From: Amoebophrya sp. A120
Taxonomy: Eukaryota > Sar > Dinophyceae > Syndiniales > Amoebophryaceae
Direction: 5' to 3'
Assembly (NCBI GenBank): GCA_905178155.1
Contig: CAJINV010000004.1
Span: 10,771,655 to 10,835,654 of the forward strand
DNA length: 64,000 bases
The position numbers and the translations under genes are program-made. The notes below the pieces were generated by a model. That model worked only from the letters and a program-made list of their open reading frames with translations, was not told the origin of the DNA and did not search any database. Positions 32,080 to 42,600 of the stretch are shown piece after piece; within the stretch, counting starts at the first letter, position 1; every line of letters starts with the position of its first letter.

Positions 32080-33074
32080 TGCAGTGGATAGGTATTTTTC
32101 GATCGGACCACCGGTCCGGTTTGGGCTGCATAATTCCTTTATATAATTGTTCGTAAAAAGGATGCGACGCAGGTAGAAGTACCTGTAGCAAGGACCGCAT
32201 TCTCTCTACCGAATTCTCCCGATACACCCGTAGCTATGTAGACTTTTTTAACAAAAAGAAAAAACTCAAATAAAGATAAAGATGAACGCAAGATTGATTT
32301 GGAACCCCGACAGACGAGACCTTTTAACAAGTATCGCAAAAAAAGACGACACAGACACTGGCATTGAAACTGCTCCCATTCTTAGATATGATGTTGGATC
32401 ATTCATAGCGCTTGGCTTGCCTACGTCCGACACGTCTGTCATGAAGAAGGATGCTCTGATGTTCTGAATTTCTTATATAAGATAAGCGAACAGCTGCATG
32501 ACGACCACGACTTTTGTAAAAGCGCGATCATCAATGGAAATCTTGACAAACGTCGTGTGCAGCATGTATCTTTTTGCGGATCGAAGTTCAACGCAGTTTT
32601 GGTTTTGCAGCTTTTTCTTTATAGATACAACTTTCAGCCTAGAAGACACATGTAGGAGCCGGTGTGTAGGTGAGTTGCAACCACTTACCACGTAGCGCAT
32701 TGAAGACCATTGGCCCGCCGTACTAATCGTTCTTGTGCAGAAAGAACATGAATTTCGATAGAGTTCCAGTTCTACAAACAAAAGCACCGAGCTCCGCAAT
32801 AACTTCTTGAAATGATGGACTACTTTTGCTGGCTTGTACTCACTCCTGGTGATCTACGCAGGATCACAACTGTATCAGGATCATCTCCATATCTCTTCTT
32901 TGTTAATGCCAGGTTTTACGCCATACCTTAAAAGAGTTTTCGCTTTGTTTATTAGAAAACCGCGGCGCACGAGATCTTCATTTTACTCAGATCGATTTGC
33001 TATATTCTAGTGCTACCTCTGAAAGACCTCTTTGACGTTTTTGTTTTGAATTAGAGACGCACGCATCCTTTAAC
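32080..33074. other. Intergenic region between the myotubularin and CTNNBL1 genes
   Basis: No exon, RNA gene or clear promoter motif is seen. Short frames such as 32283-32467 lack any supporting feature. Confidence 0.5.
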
Positions 33075-36000
33075 ATGTCGCTGAGTAGCAACAAGCGCAG
33101 TCGGGAGGAGGCATTGCTTGAGGATGAGGACGTATGCGAAGAAAAAAGTGTTTTACGGATACTTACTTAATACACTCCTTACGGTTACGTCGTACAACTG
33201 TGTGTGTATGTTCTTGTCTTCACACAGTAGAGCACAGCAAACGCAAACCTGTCTTGCTGTTGCTGAATCTGCGAAAGAAAATGAGCGATAATTGCATCCA
33301 TAAAACACTTTTTCTCTTGGATACGCGGTGGGCGACGAGGAGGATGTTCTTGCTGGCGGGATTCCAGAGGACCTGCCCGACGAAATCGACGAAGAGGAGA
33401 TTCTGCGCATGCTGGCGCAGGCCGACGAAGTGGAGGTCGAGCAGCTGACGGCGCAGACACTCAAGAAGACCATCCTCACACTGGAGCGGAAACTTAAGGT
33501 GAACCAGGAGCTCCGCATATCGAATGCAAATATTCTGTCTGGGTCCATGATAATGCAAAGTTTGTTACGCAAGACATACTAGACGATGCCCCATTGACAA
33601 GCTTACACTCAACAATAGCTTGATGAGAAATAGGCATTACGTTTGGTAGTTATGCAAGACAGATCGCATCACAAGTTTGCACATTTCCAGACTAGTTTGC
33701 ACTGCATACCGCATTAAACACGCCGAGGACCCGGCCGCGTTCGCCGACAGCGAGATCGAGCTATATGACCTGGTCAAACGTTACAATCTCAAAGCGGGTG
33801 CAATAGAATCTGGGTTTTGTATTGCATGACGAGCATGACAGACTCGGACAGCCTTGCGCTTTCTGCAATACATGTTGCGGTTTGGAACTCCGGAACTTGT
33901 CATGCGCAATCCTATCAGAGTTGGCTAGATCATGCACTTCTTGCATCACATCAAAATCCAGACTCTATATGCAACCATTGAGATTGTAACGTGTGAGCGA
34001 GTCATACGCTAAACGAGCAGATTCTGAAGTTGCGGGAGCTGTCGACCGCCCCGGAACTGTACGCCACGTTCCTGGAGTTGAAGGGCCTGCAGCTGCTGCT
34101 CAAGTGCATGGCGCACGTGAACACGGACATCGGGCTCTGCGTGCTGGATGTGCTCAATGCGCTCACGGAAACCGACAACTTTTCGGCCCCGCTCGCGGCA
34201 AATAATGAGCCGCCCAAGAACCTGCAGAACGGCGGGTCGTCCTCCTCCTCAAAGCCGCAGGAGACGGCGACCGACAGCCTCGAGGTGGGAGAGAAGTTTG
34301 TGGACGCGCTGGTCAAGGCAAATGTGGGCGAGATGGTCGTGGAGATGCTGTTACTCATTGCAAACGTAGGGGGATCTTGGTCCTTGTTGGACAATTTTGC
34401 ATGTACGAAGTTGTAGTAGTCACTACTAGCATGTATTGCAAAAGTTTGTGCTGCACTACTAGTGCAGCACAAATTTTTGCATAAGAGGACCTACTGGGAC
34501 TTGCATGTGCTATTGCAGGAGTCGAGAATAAGTAGAAAGAGTCACTTGACCTTGCCGATGAACTTGTCTTGCTGGTGTGTCGCAAGTTGCACGACGCCGA
34601 TACTTTTGCACAGGATAGCGGTTCAGGGTCGACGAAGCACAATCAGAGGAAGACGCTAAGGGAATAACTGACGCCTTCGGCTTATGGAAGTGTCACCAGA
34701 ATCGAAATTGACAAAATCGAAAAACTTGTGATGCACAAAATCGATGCCAATTAGACCCACAGTTTGTAGTCGGCGCATGACAAATTCTCCTCGTCCTGGA
34801 AGCGAATTTGTCATGCGGTTTAGGGCAAAAGAGCTGCCTTCTGTCATACTAGTCAGCAGCCCAACACCTAACCCTTACCAGGACTACAATCGGCCTTCCT
34901 TGCATCCTCTGCAATAGAGTCGCTTTTTGCGTAGCATTTTATGCATTACAGATCATTTCGATTTTGTCGATTTCGCTCCTGACACTCCCATACGGTTTCA
35001 TCGAAAACCTCGTAGAAATAAAACCAGACGCCATTGCCGTGTTTGCTAAGGTACTATACGTACTTACTACTCTAGGACCCTTTGTTGTGGACGCGGGAAG
35101 TGCTTCGTAATTTTCCGTTGCTCTACTTTCTTGTATTTTTCTCATACTGTAGTTGTACGAGTACTAGTAGCACCAAGGCCACGGACGGTGTGTGACAAAC
35201 TGGGGCCAGCAGTCAGGGGCGTATTTGTACTTCTACTTTTTTTGGATAGAGATGCCTATTTGTATTTCGCACACTATCAGATCAAGAAGTTTCACACGTG
35301 GCTGCTGAAGCGTATGGATGTGTCAGAGTTGAAATCGACAAAGTTGAAATAATTTGTCATGCATAAAATGGATGCCAGTTGGAGCCCAGTTTTCAAGTGG
35401 CGCATGACAAATTTCGGTGGTCCCTAAATCCAGTCTGTCATTCTGTTTAGGCAAAGAAGAGCGATTTTCTCATGCTACTTTAGCAGCTCGAGCTGTAGCC
35501 CCAAACAGGCTTACAATCGGCCTCACTTGCCTGCGCTGCTGCACACGTGCCTCGGCTCGTGCATTTTATGCATTACAAATTATTTCAACTTTGACGATTT
35601 CAAACCTGGCGCTTCCATAAAGCGGCTCCGGTCCGAGAAAGTGGACCAGAATAAGGCGTACGCGAGCGAAATTCTCGCCATTGTATTGCAGAATAACACG
35701 GACGCGCTGGTATGGTTTTGGACAACTCGCCCACGACCCCCTCGTCCGCTTCATCAGCATGTAGACAAGCAGGGCCTATCGTGGTATTATCTTGGTGTCT
35801 ACTGTACGCTTTGGCAGTATAATTCGCATGACTAGTATTTGACAGGTGCTGTCGTGAAGCACTCCAAGCCGCAGGATGCTTGAGAATTGGCCAAGCAGCG
35901 GCTCCACCTCTTTGAACGTGGTCTGTATTACAGTAGACGCAGTTCAAATCAGGGGGGCGGGGAGTTGGCCACGATCATAACCGGACAACTTCGGCGATGG

Positions 36001-38812
36001 CGTGGAAAAGCTATTGAAGGGCATCGCCGTGTACCGTAAACGAGACCTAGAAGACAATGTGGAAATCGAATACGCGGAGAACATGTTCGACTGTCTATGT
36101 ATCCAAACTGCAACAAGAATTTGTCTGGGTCTAGTTTTCTGAAGAAATGAGCTTGAACTTCGTTTTCTTGCTTATATGCCCCTGCTACCTACATAGTTTG
36201 AAATTGAAGATAACGCTAGCAACGGATTCCAGACACCACCCAAGCGCGACATGCTTTTTTCGGCCTCATTCCGCTGTAACCATCGTAATGAGAAGATGAA
36301 AAAATGAGATGATGCGACTTTCTGTTTTTTGCCCGAATTGCTGTTGTACACCTCACCTGCTGCATGCATGTTGACAGAGTCGCCTCTAATATCTTCGTTG
36401 GAATGTTGTCGGCGCGAATTATATGTACAATATCTTAAACCCTAAACCCTAAATCTATATCAAATATAAAAAACGGGTAATTTTTGCATACTTTTGCATC
36501 GAGATGAAGATTTTCTTCCCACCCGACTGAGATCGATGTCTGTTGCAAAAATGCATACTTTGCCAGCTTTTGCTGCAGGCAAAACACCAGCAGGCTTTTT
36601 GCGATGCGCAGGGCGCCGAGCTCATGGTGCGAATCATGAACCGGGGCAGCTACGCGGCCAAACTTGCGGTCAAGCTGTGCGACATGGCCTGCCGGGGACA
36701 CAAGCAGAACTGTGACCTGTTCGTTATGGCGCTCTCAACTGTTACATTCTCAACTGTTACATGATTTGTCATGCAAAATTGCCTTGACTATCAACGCCAT
36801 CGAGCTGCTTCGCATGACAAATTCCCAGACGGCCAAAGAGGCTGAGAATCTGTGCCAAATCTGTCATGCAAGACGCGCAAGGTCCTTGCTTTCACTTTTA
36901 CCATTCTTGCATCACAAATTCATGTAACAGTTCAGAATGTAACGTTTGAGAACGCCATATTCGTGGAAAAACTCGGCCTCAAACCGCTGTTCGCCTTCTT
37001 CATGCGCAAGGGGCTCAAGAAAAAGGTAATATTTTGCTAGATCTAGATAGAAGAAAACGAATCATGCCTCGTCCCACTCGAACTATAAATAATAATACTC
37101 CAACCTTCTGCACCAGGAATCACTTTAGTGGTAGTGGTGCATTTATTAACGTCCCGTAATGATCTGTTCTACTTCTAAGTTGTTTCTGCGACGTCGGACC
37201 TGCAGAAGTAGCAGTAACAAAAATGAGAAGACTAATATGATGAATGCGCTGGCCCTAGTACTTCTAGGGTAAAGCGACATTCATTCTCTCGCACCACAAA
37301 ACGAAGTAGTTGTTCTAGCCGAGTCGTCTTATAGCCTACTCCACTCCACCGATTTCGATTCCGCAAGACTTGTCGTGGAAAAGTTAAAGTATATCACACT
37401 CCTCAAAAGGATTTCGCGGAGTCGGAGGAGTATATTCTCGGCTTGATCCACAGCATCTCGCGATGGTGCTCCGGAAATTGCCAGGCCCGGTTCTATCGCG
37501 CGGAAAACTCTTAGCCACGATTTCACAGTTCGCGCAATAAAGAATAATCATGATAGAAGTAGATTCATCATGTTGGTCTCAGCATGATTTGTTGATGTCA
37601 GATTTTCCGGTAACAATTTGACCGGATTAATCATTGAATATAAAAAAATGCCTCTGGTGTAGTAGGGCAGGACCAGCAGCTGTGCTGCGGAATAATTTGC
37701 AGGCACCCGAGTGCGCAATCACACTGCGCTGCCAAAATAAATCTGAGTGGTCCTGGTGCCACGCCTTGTCCTATGTATTGTATATTGATGAAAAGGCACG
37801 GTCGTGTGTGTCAATGCAATGTTGCTAGAAGCAGGCACAGGAAATGCTGCACATGCATTTGGTAGAGCCGAAATTTGAATTTGACTTTATTGGGGATGGT
37901 GGGGGGGGGCTACTTTTTTTCCTTGCATCGCTTGATGAATAAGTTTACGGAGAATGGGTTCGAAAAGCTGCAGCGACTGTTTGAAATTCACGTCGAATTT
38001 AGCCAGAGGCTCAAGTTGGCGGATGATCAGCGGCAGGAAGGCCGGCTACTCATTGCAGAGGAGATATCACAATGAACTTTTTTCATTTGTGCTCGCACGA
38101 CAGTGAGTCGTGCCACATTCCTCATCTCCAAGGAAATCAAGGAAATATATGAAAGTCTCGATCTCCTCCACTGTTGTATACGATACCAATGTTTTTTAAC
38201 GAAGACTTAACGAGGCTGCAAGAGGTAGAAGTGTGCTGTTTTTTTTTTATATGACTTCAAGCCCAAAGCCAAAAATTCGTGTTGAGCATGAGAAATGTGA
38301 CGCGCTTGCAATATTTTTGTGCCTGATAAGAAATGGAGCTCGACGCCGAGGACATTTATCTGGAAAGGTAGAGCAATGTCTTTTTTTATTCGATGTGGAA
38401 GTTTCCGATAAAACCAGATATTTCTCATCAAACAAGCACGATACACGATAGAAACATGAAAGTTGTGCTTGCGAAGATGACGCGGAATGAAAATCAAAAT
38501 TGAACTCTGTCCTTCATGCTACTTACGCATTCTCCGTTTTGATGCAGGTGTGACGACGGTCTGGCTACCTTGCAGCAAGCCGACCTGATCATCGTGCGAC
38601 TTGCCAACATGGGAAATCGGCAACTCGCAGAAGCGGTGCAGAGCCTGTTTGGCATCAAGGGCGTACCAAAGGAGGAATTCCGAGAGACGGTCGAGGAGTA
38701 CTGTTCCCACCTCGACGAAGAGCTGGGCGCAAAAGAGAAAAAAGAAGTGCTCCGCTACCTGAAAGAGGTGGTGCCCGTGACGAAACAAGCCGGTACTGCA
38801 AATAACGCGTGA
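33075..38812 (+). CDS. CTNNBL1: Beta-catenin-like protein 1 (CTNNBL1), spliceosome-associated
   Basis: CTNNBL1 is an armadillo-repeat protein of the PRP19/CDC5L spliceosome complex in the nucleus. The start MSLSSNKRSREEALL (33075) has a basic KR motif and an acidic stretch. Conserved blocks appear in the order of the family: LKKTILTLERK..NQELRIKHAEDP, LYATFLELKGLQLLLKCMAH, VDEAQSEEDAKG, FIENLVEIKPDAIAVF, FHTWLLKRL, VDQNKAYASEILAIVLQNN, VEKLLKGIAVYRKRD, YAENMFDCLC, ELMVRIMNRGSYAAKLAVK, VEKLGLKPLFAFFMRKG, EYILGLIHSISRWC, LMNKFTENGFEKLQRLFEIH and RCDDGLATLQQADLIIVRLA. Exons: 33075-33131, 33328-33518, 33715-33778, 34015-34370, 34627-34683, 34999-35049, ~35250-35312, 35625-35709, ~35990-36093, ~36581-36724, 36965-37025, ~37409-37495, ~37930-38065, ~38327-38367 and 38548-38812. 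Most introns are introner-like elements; others have GT-AG. It appears complete. Confidence 0.93.
33132..33327 (+). mobile_element. Family C introner-like element, first intron of CTNNBL1
   Basis: The left GTATGCGAAGAAAAAAGTGT and the right ACACTTTTTCTCTTGGATAC are inverted copies, as in the other family C elements. Removing it joins the acidic N-terminus in frame (DEDVGDEED). Confidence 0.78.
33519..33708 (+). mobile_element. Family A introner-like element, shortened
   Basis: It has family A-like ends and is flanked by CCGCAT at 33513-33518 and 33709-33714. The join restores NQELRIKHAEDP, the family's conserved sequence. At 190 bp it is shorter than most family A copies. Confidence 0.85.
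33779..34014 (+). mobile_element. Family D introner-like element
   Basis: The inverted ends are ACGTTACAATCTCAA (33778-33792) and TTGAGATTGTAACGT (33979-33993). AAACG occurs at both sides. The frame requires a border one base away from the exact duplication, so the splice points are not certain. Confidence 0.68.
34684..34992 (+). mobile_element. Family B introner-like element
   Basis: The ends ATGGAAGTGTCA and TGACACTCCCAT are inverted repeats. It is flanked by CGGCTT (34678-34683) and CGGTTT (34993-34998). The join reads DAFGFIENLVEIKPD. Confidence 0.83.
35313..35619 (+). mobile_element. Family B introner-like element
   Basis: The left TATGGATGTGTCAGAGTTGA and the right TCAAACCTGGCGCTTCCATA are inverted. 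It is flanked by AAGCG at 35308-35312 and 35620-35624. The join reads LLKRLRSEKVDQNK, as in CTNNBL1. Confidence 0.88.
36094..36580 (+). repeat. CTNNBL1 intron starting with a family A-like left arm
   Basis: AAGAATTTGTCTGGGTCTAG at the left border resembles the family A arm. No matching right arm was recognised. The acceptor is TGCTGCAG. A telomere-like motif lies inside. Confidence 0.5.
36436..36454. repeat. Interstitial telomere-like repeat (CCCTAAA)
   Basis: TAAACCCTAAACCCTAAAT is about two and a half units of CCCTAAA/TTTAGGG, the telomere repeat known from plants and from dinoflagellates. It lies in a CTNNBL1 intron. Confidence 0.75.
36725..36959 (+). mobile_element. Family D introner-like element
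   Basis: The left TATGGCGCTCTCAACTGTTA and the right TAACGTTTGAGAACGCCATA are inverted. It is flanked by TTCGT at 36720-36724 and 36960-36964. The join reads CDLFVEKLGLKPLF. Confidence 0.86.
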
Positions 38813-39614
38813 ATAAAAAAGAAACTTCTTGTTCCAGTTCCTGCTTTCCGTAAAAATAGCAATGGGCATCCTCGAGCTCGTTGTACTTGTAGCGACCACT
38901 ATCCTATCGTCCAGAGGACGGTATTATATTCGACTTGGAAAATCTCGCCGAACAACACGTTGTACTGACTTTGCGCAAGCGACTACGCGTACTGAAAAGA
39001 ATTGCAATGCGTACGGAACACGATAGTACTTGTTCCCTTCACTGTACTTCTTTCACCACCCTATTTGTTCCTCTAATTCTTCATGTTCGGTGTTGACTAC
39101 ATCCTTCATGTTAGCACGCCTAGATCTTGAAGAACAGAAAGTGTCATCATCTCATGGTCTTTGGTACTCTGGTCCGCCTTGACCTCCCCGTGCACTGTAG
39201 TACATCGTTACAAGTTTCATTTCGCGCCATCGTTGCACTATGGAATCATCATCAAAGATATCGTATGAAGCATCTCCGCCAGCGCCTTCGCCCCATGCGT
39301 ACTAAAAAATTTTGGCTTTCAATATGATAAAACTAAAATTCACGACGCATTAATGTGCTGTCCTCGTGAGATTGATCATCTCTCTCTTCAATACGTTTCG
39401 CTTTTTGGCCGGCTGCAAATAAGGTGAATGAAAAAGAAAATTAAATCAAAGTATTTTCACAACTACAGTTGCCGCTGTCCTCGATGAAGCAGTTGTTTTA
39501 TTTGACGATCTTATTTGCATCGGTAGGCAAAGACAAAGTATTTACGTATTGAATAGGTGCTAACTATAGGTTAACGCATTACTTACTTATTCCAATCGGA
39601 GAGAGTAGATTTCG
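38813..39614. other. Intergenic region between CTNNBL1 and the CDK gene
   Basis: AT-rich in its second half. No gene or repeat is recognised. Confidence 0.5.
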
Positions 39615-42600
39615 ATGGCGGACTTCTTGATTCCTGCCCCTGCGACCGGGGCGGGTGAGCTGGACGACGAGGCACAAAACGGGCGGCGCGTGAACATTTT
39701 TCTACAAACAAATAACTACCACTGGCAGATGGCCCTGCCAACCGACCGCCTGGAGAGCCGGTACGAGAAGCTGGGGCACCCGATCGGCGAAGGCACGTAC
39801 GGAACGGTCTGGAAAGCGAGGCTGCGAACAACAGGACATCTTCCCCGGGCCCACCACGGCGGAAGGAGCAGAGAAGATGCAACTACAAGTAGGAGGTCCT
39901 TCGACGTCCTGCGCGGTCGCAAAGCAGAACAAGGGCACCAGCGACCTGGTGACGTGCACGAAGACCAGCCATCGCCGCAAAGCCGCCGGGTGGAAGACGC
40001 CGGGCAGCAGCTCCTGGGAACAGATCTTCACGAAGTTGTCCCAGAGGACGAGGAGAAAACTGGAACGGCCAACATGCAGCTTTCGTCGGATGATGATCAA
40101 GATGACGAGGTGGGCGGCGATGATGAAATGGTAAAAGAAGAGGAGGAGCACAGCGACGTGCAGGCCCACCAAGCGGAAGTTGTACAGAAAGCAGAAAATG
40201 ATCTTTCCCAGCGTCCAAAGACGAGCACCCTCGAACAACATCAAGAAGCCCGTGCAGGAGCCCGGACGGCAGCTTCGCAAGAGTTGCTGCCCGTAGAGGT
40301 GAAGCAACCAGAACATCAGCAGCAGGAGCAGGAGCAGCTCCCGAATGAACAAGGTGAAGCCCACACTGCGAGCACCATCAAAAGCGCCGTTGCTCCTGGT
40401 GTGGATTTGACTTTTACTGCGACATCAAAACAAGAAGACAAGCTCAAACCCACTACAACTGGAACTGCTCCTTCCAACCGCGAGCCGGATGAAGCGAAAT
40501 CATCATCTGCGAGGACGAGAATGGGCAGTTCTTTGTTCGCCATGAAAAAGGTGAACCTGCGCAACGAGAAAGAAGGCTTTCCGCTGTCCGCGATTCGCGA
40601 GATCCGGCTGCTGCAGCGGCTGGACCACCCGAACATCGTCCGGCTCAAGGATTTATCAAATGTAAAAATGTCTGGGTCTGGAAGATTGCGAGGTTTGTCA
40701 TGCTTGTCTGGCATGACCAAAAAGTTTGTGATGCGTGTCCAAGAAGAGATCCTTTTGCCTGTCATGCAAAAACGCATTTTGTCATGCGAAAAACGCAACA
40801 CAAAGAAGCGCAGATATTTCTCATGCTTGGCTGTGCATTACAGAGCATACACTATTCCCAACGCAGCATCACAAGTTTCCAGACCCAGACATTTTTACAT
40901 TTGATAGGATTTGGTCTGGTCCGAGCAGGAGAAGCAGAACCGGTGGAAGGGGGTGGTATGACCTGCTCAGTTACAATAGAATCTGGATTTTGTCTTGCAT
41001 GATAAGCATGACAGAATCGCAGAGCATTCCACTTTCTGCAATACAAATTTCGCTAGATTATAATTCTAGTGCGGTTTGGGGCTCCGAAGCTTGTGATGCG
41101 CCATCCTGTGGGAGTAGGGTACATCATGCACTTCTTGCATCACTAACGTTTGAGATTATAACACCTGAGCAGGTTATAGGTGGTGCACCTCGTTTTTGAG
41201 TTTGTCGAGCACGATTTGACGGGCTTGCTGCTGTACCGGAAGCGCATGGTCTCGCTACCGGAAGTGAAAAACATGGCGACGCAAATCCTGAGGGGATTAT
41301 CCTTCCTGCACGGCCGCTTCGTCGTGCACCGAGACCTAGGGATTGCAAAAATGTCTGGGTCTGGAAGAGTGCAAGACTTGTCATGCAGGTTTTCCATGAG
41401 CCAGGAGGTCTGGTATGAAGGACATAGCATGACAGATTTTGCGAGAGTTCTATCATGCCTATCCTGCATGAGAAACTGCCTCTCGATTAGGTCAAAAGTG
41501 GACAGCTCCTGGTAATCATGCAACACAGATTTTTACATGATTCAGATTTAGCATGACAAGATGTTTTGTTCCAGACCCAGACATTTTTGCATTTGATAAG
41601 ACCTCAAGCTGAGCAACATCCTGGTGACGAACGGTGGCGTACGGAATTGAAGCAGTCTATGGATGTGTCAGGTTTGAAATCGTCAAAGTTGAAATAGTTT
41701 GTCATGCATAAAACGGATACCAGTTAGACCTACAGTTTGTAGTCGGCGCATGACAAATTTTCCCGGTCCTGGAAGCGAGTCTGTCATGCGGTTTTGGGCA
41801 AAAGAGCTGCCTTCTGTCATGCTAGATAGCAGTCCAACTTTTGACCCTTACCAGGATGATAATCTGCCTCCCGTGGGTCCTCTGCAATAGATTCGCTTTT
41901 TGTGTCGCATTTTATGCATTACAAATTATTTCAACTTTGACGATTTCAAACCTGACGCTCCCATACAGTCGTCTCATGTGCGATCTTCCAGGTTTGGAAC
42001 CGATTCTGGTGTTGTACTACTTGCCACTTAAGTATTAGTTTGATCGCCGTAATAAAACTACAGTAAGATGAACGAGCACGCCTAAATTTTTTTGATCACC
42101 GAGCACGTAATGGAATTGTAAATCTGTTGCATGTTCTTCTTCTTGACAAGTGTTCTGCAAAGAGAAGTTCCAGGCTCAGACGTGTTTTTCTATTCCTCCA
42201 TACGATTGCCTCAAGCTTGCGGACTTCGGGCTCAGTCGGTACTTGGAGGATCCGGCGACGTGCCCAACCGCGGTGCTGCCCCCTCTCAGCGGTACAGCAG
42301 TCGCTGCTGCGGCTACCGGTAAAAATGCGGGCGCGATCTCGACGGGGACATCTCATGCTGAAGATGACGAAGCTGCAGTACATGACGCACCTGTTTTAAG
42401 TGTAACAACGCCTGGTGAGCAGAACGTTGCTGATAATAATTTATTTTCTAATACCGGCGAGGAGACCACATCAGCCGTTCACGTCCATCCCCGCCCGCGG
42501 AGCCGCACCATCGACACGCTGCTGCCCCAGCGCACGAACCGCGTGATTACACTCTGGTATCGACCGCCGGAGCTGCTGCTCGGTTGCAAGGTGTACGAAT

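Noticed and set aside
32283-32467. 61-codon frame between the myotubularin and CTNNBL1 genes
   Set aside because: Too short, with no motif, and no exon-like borders.
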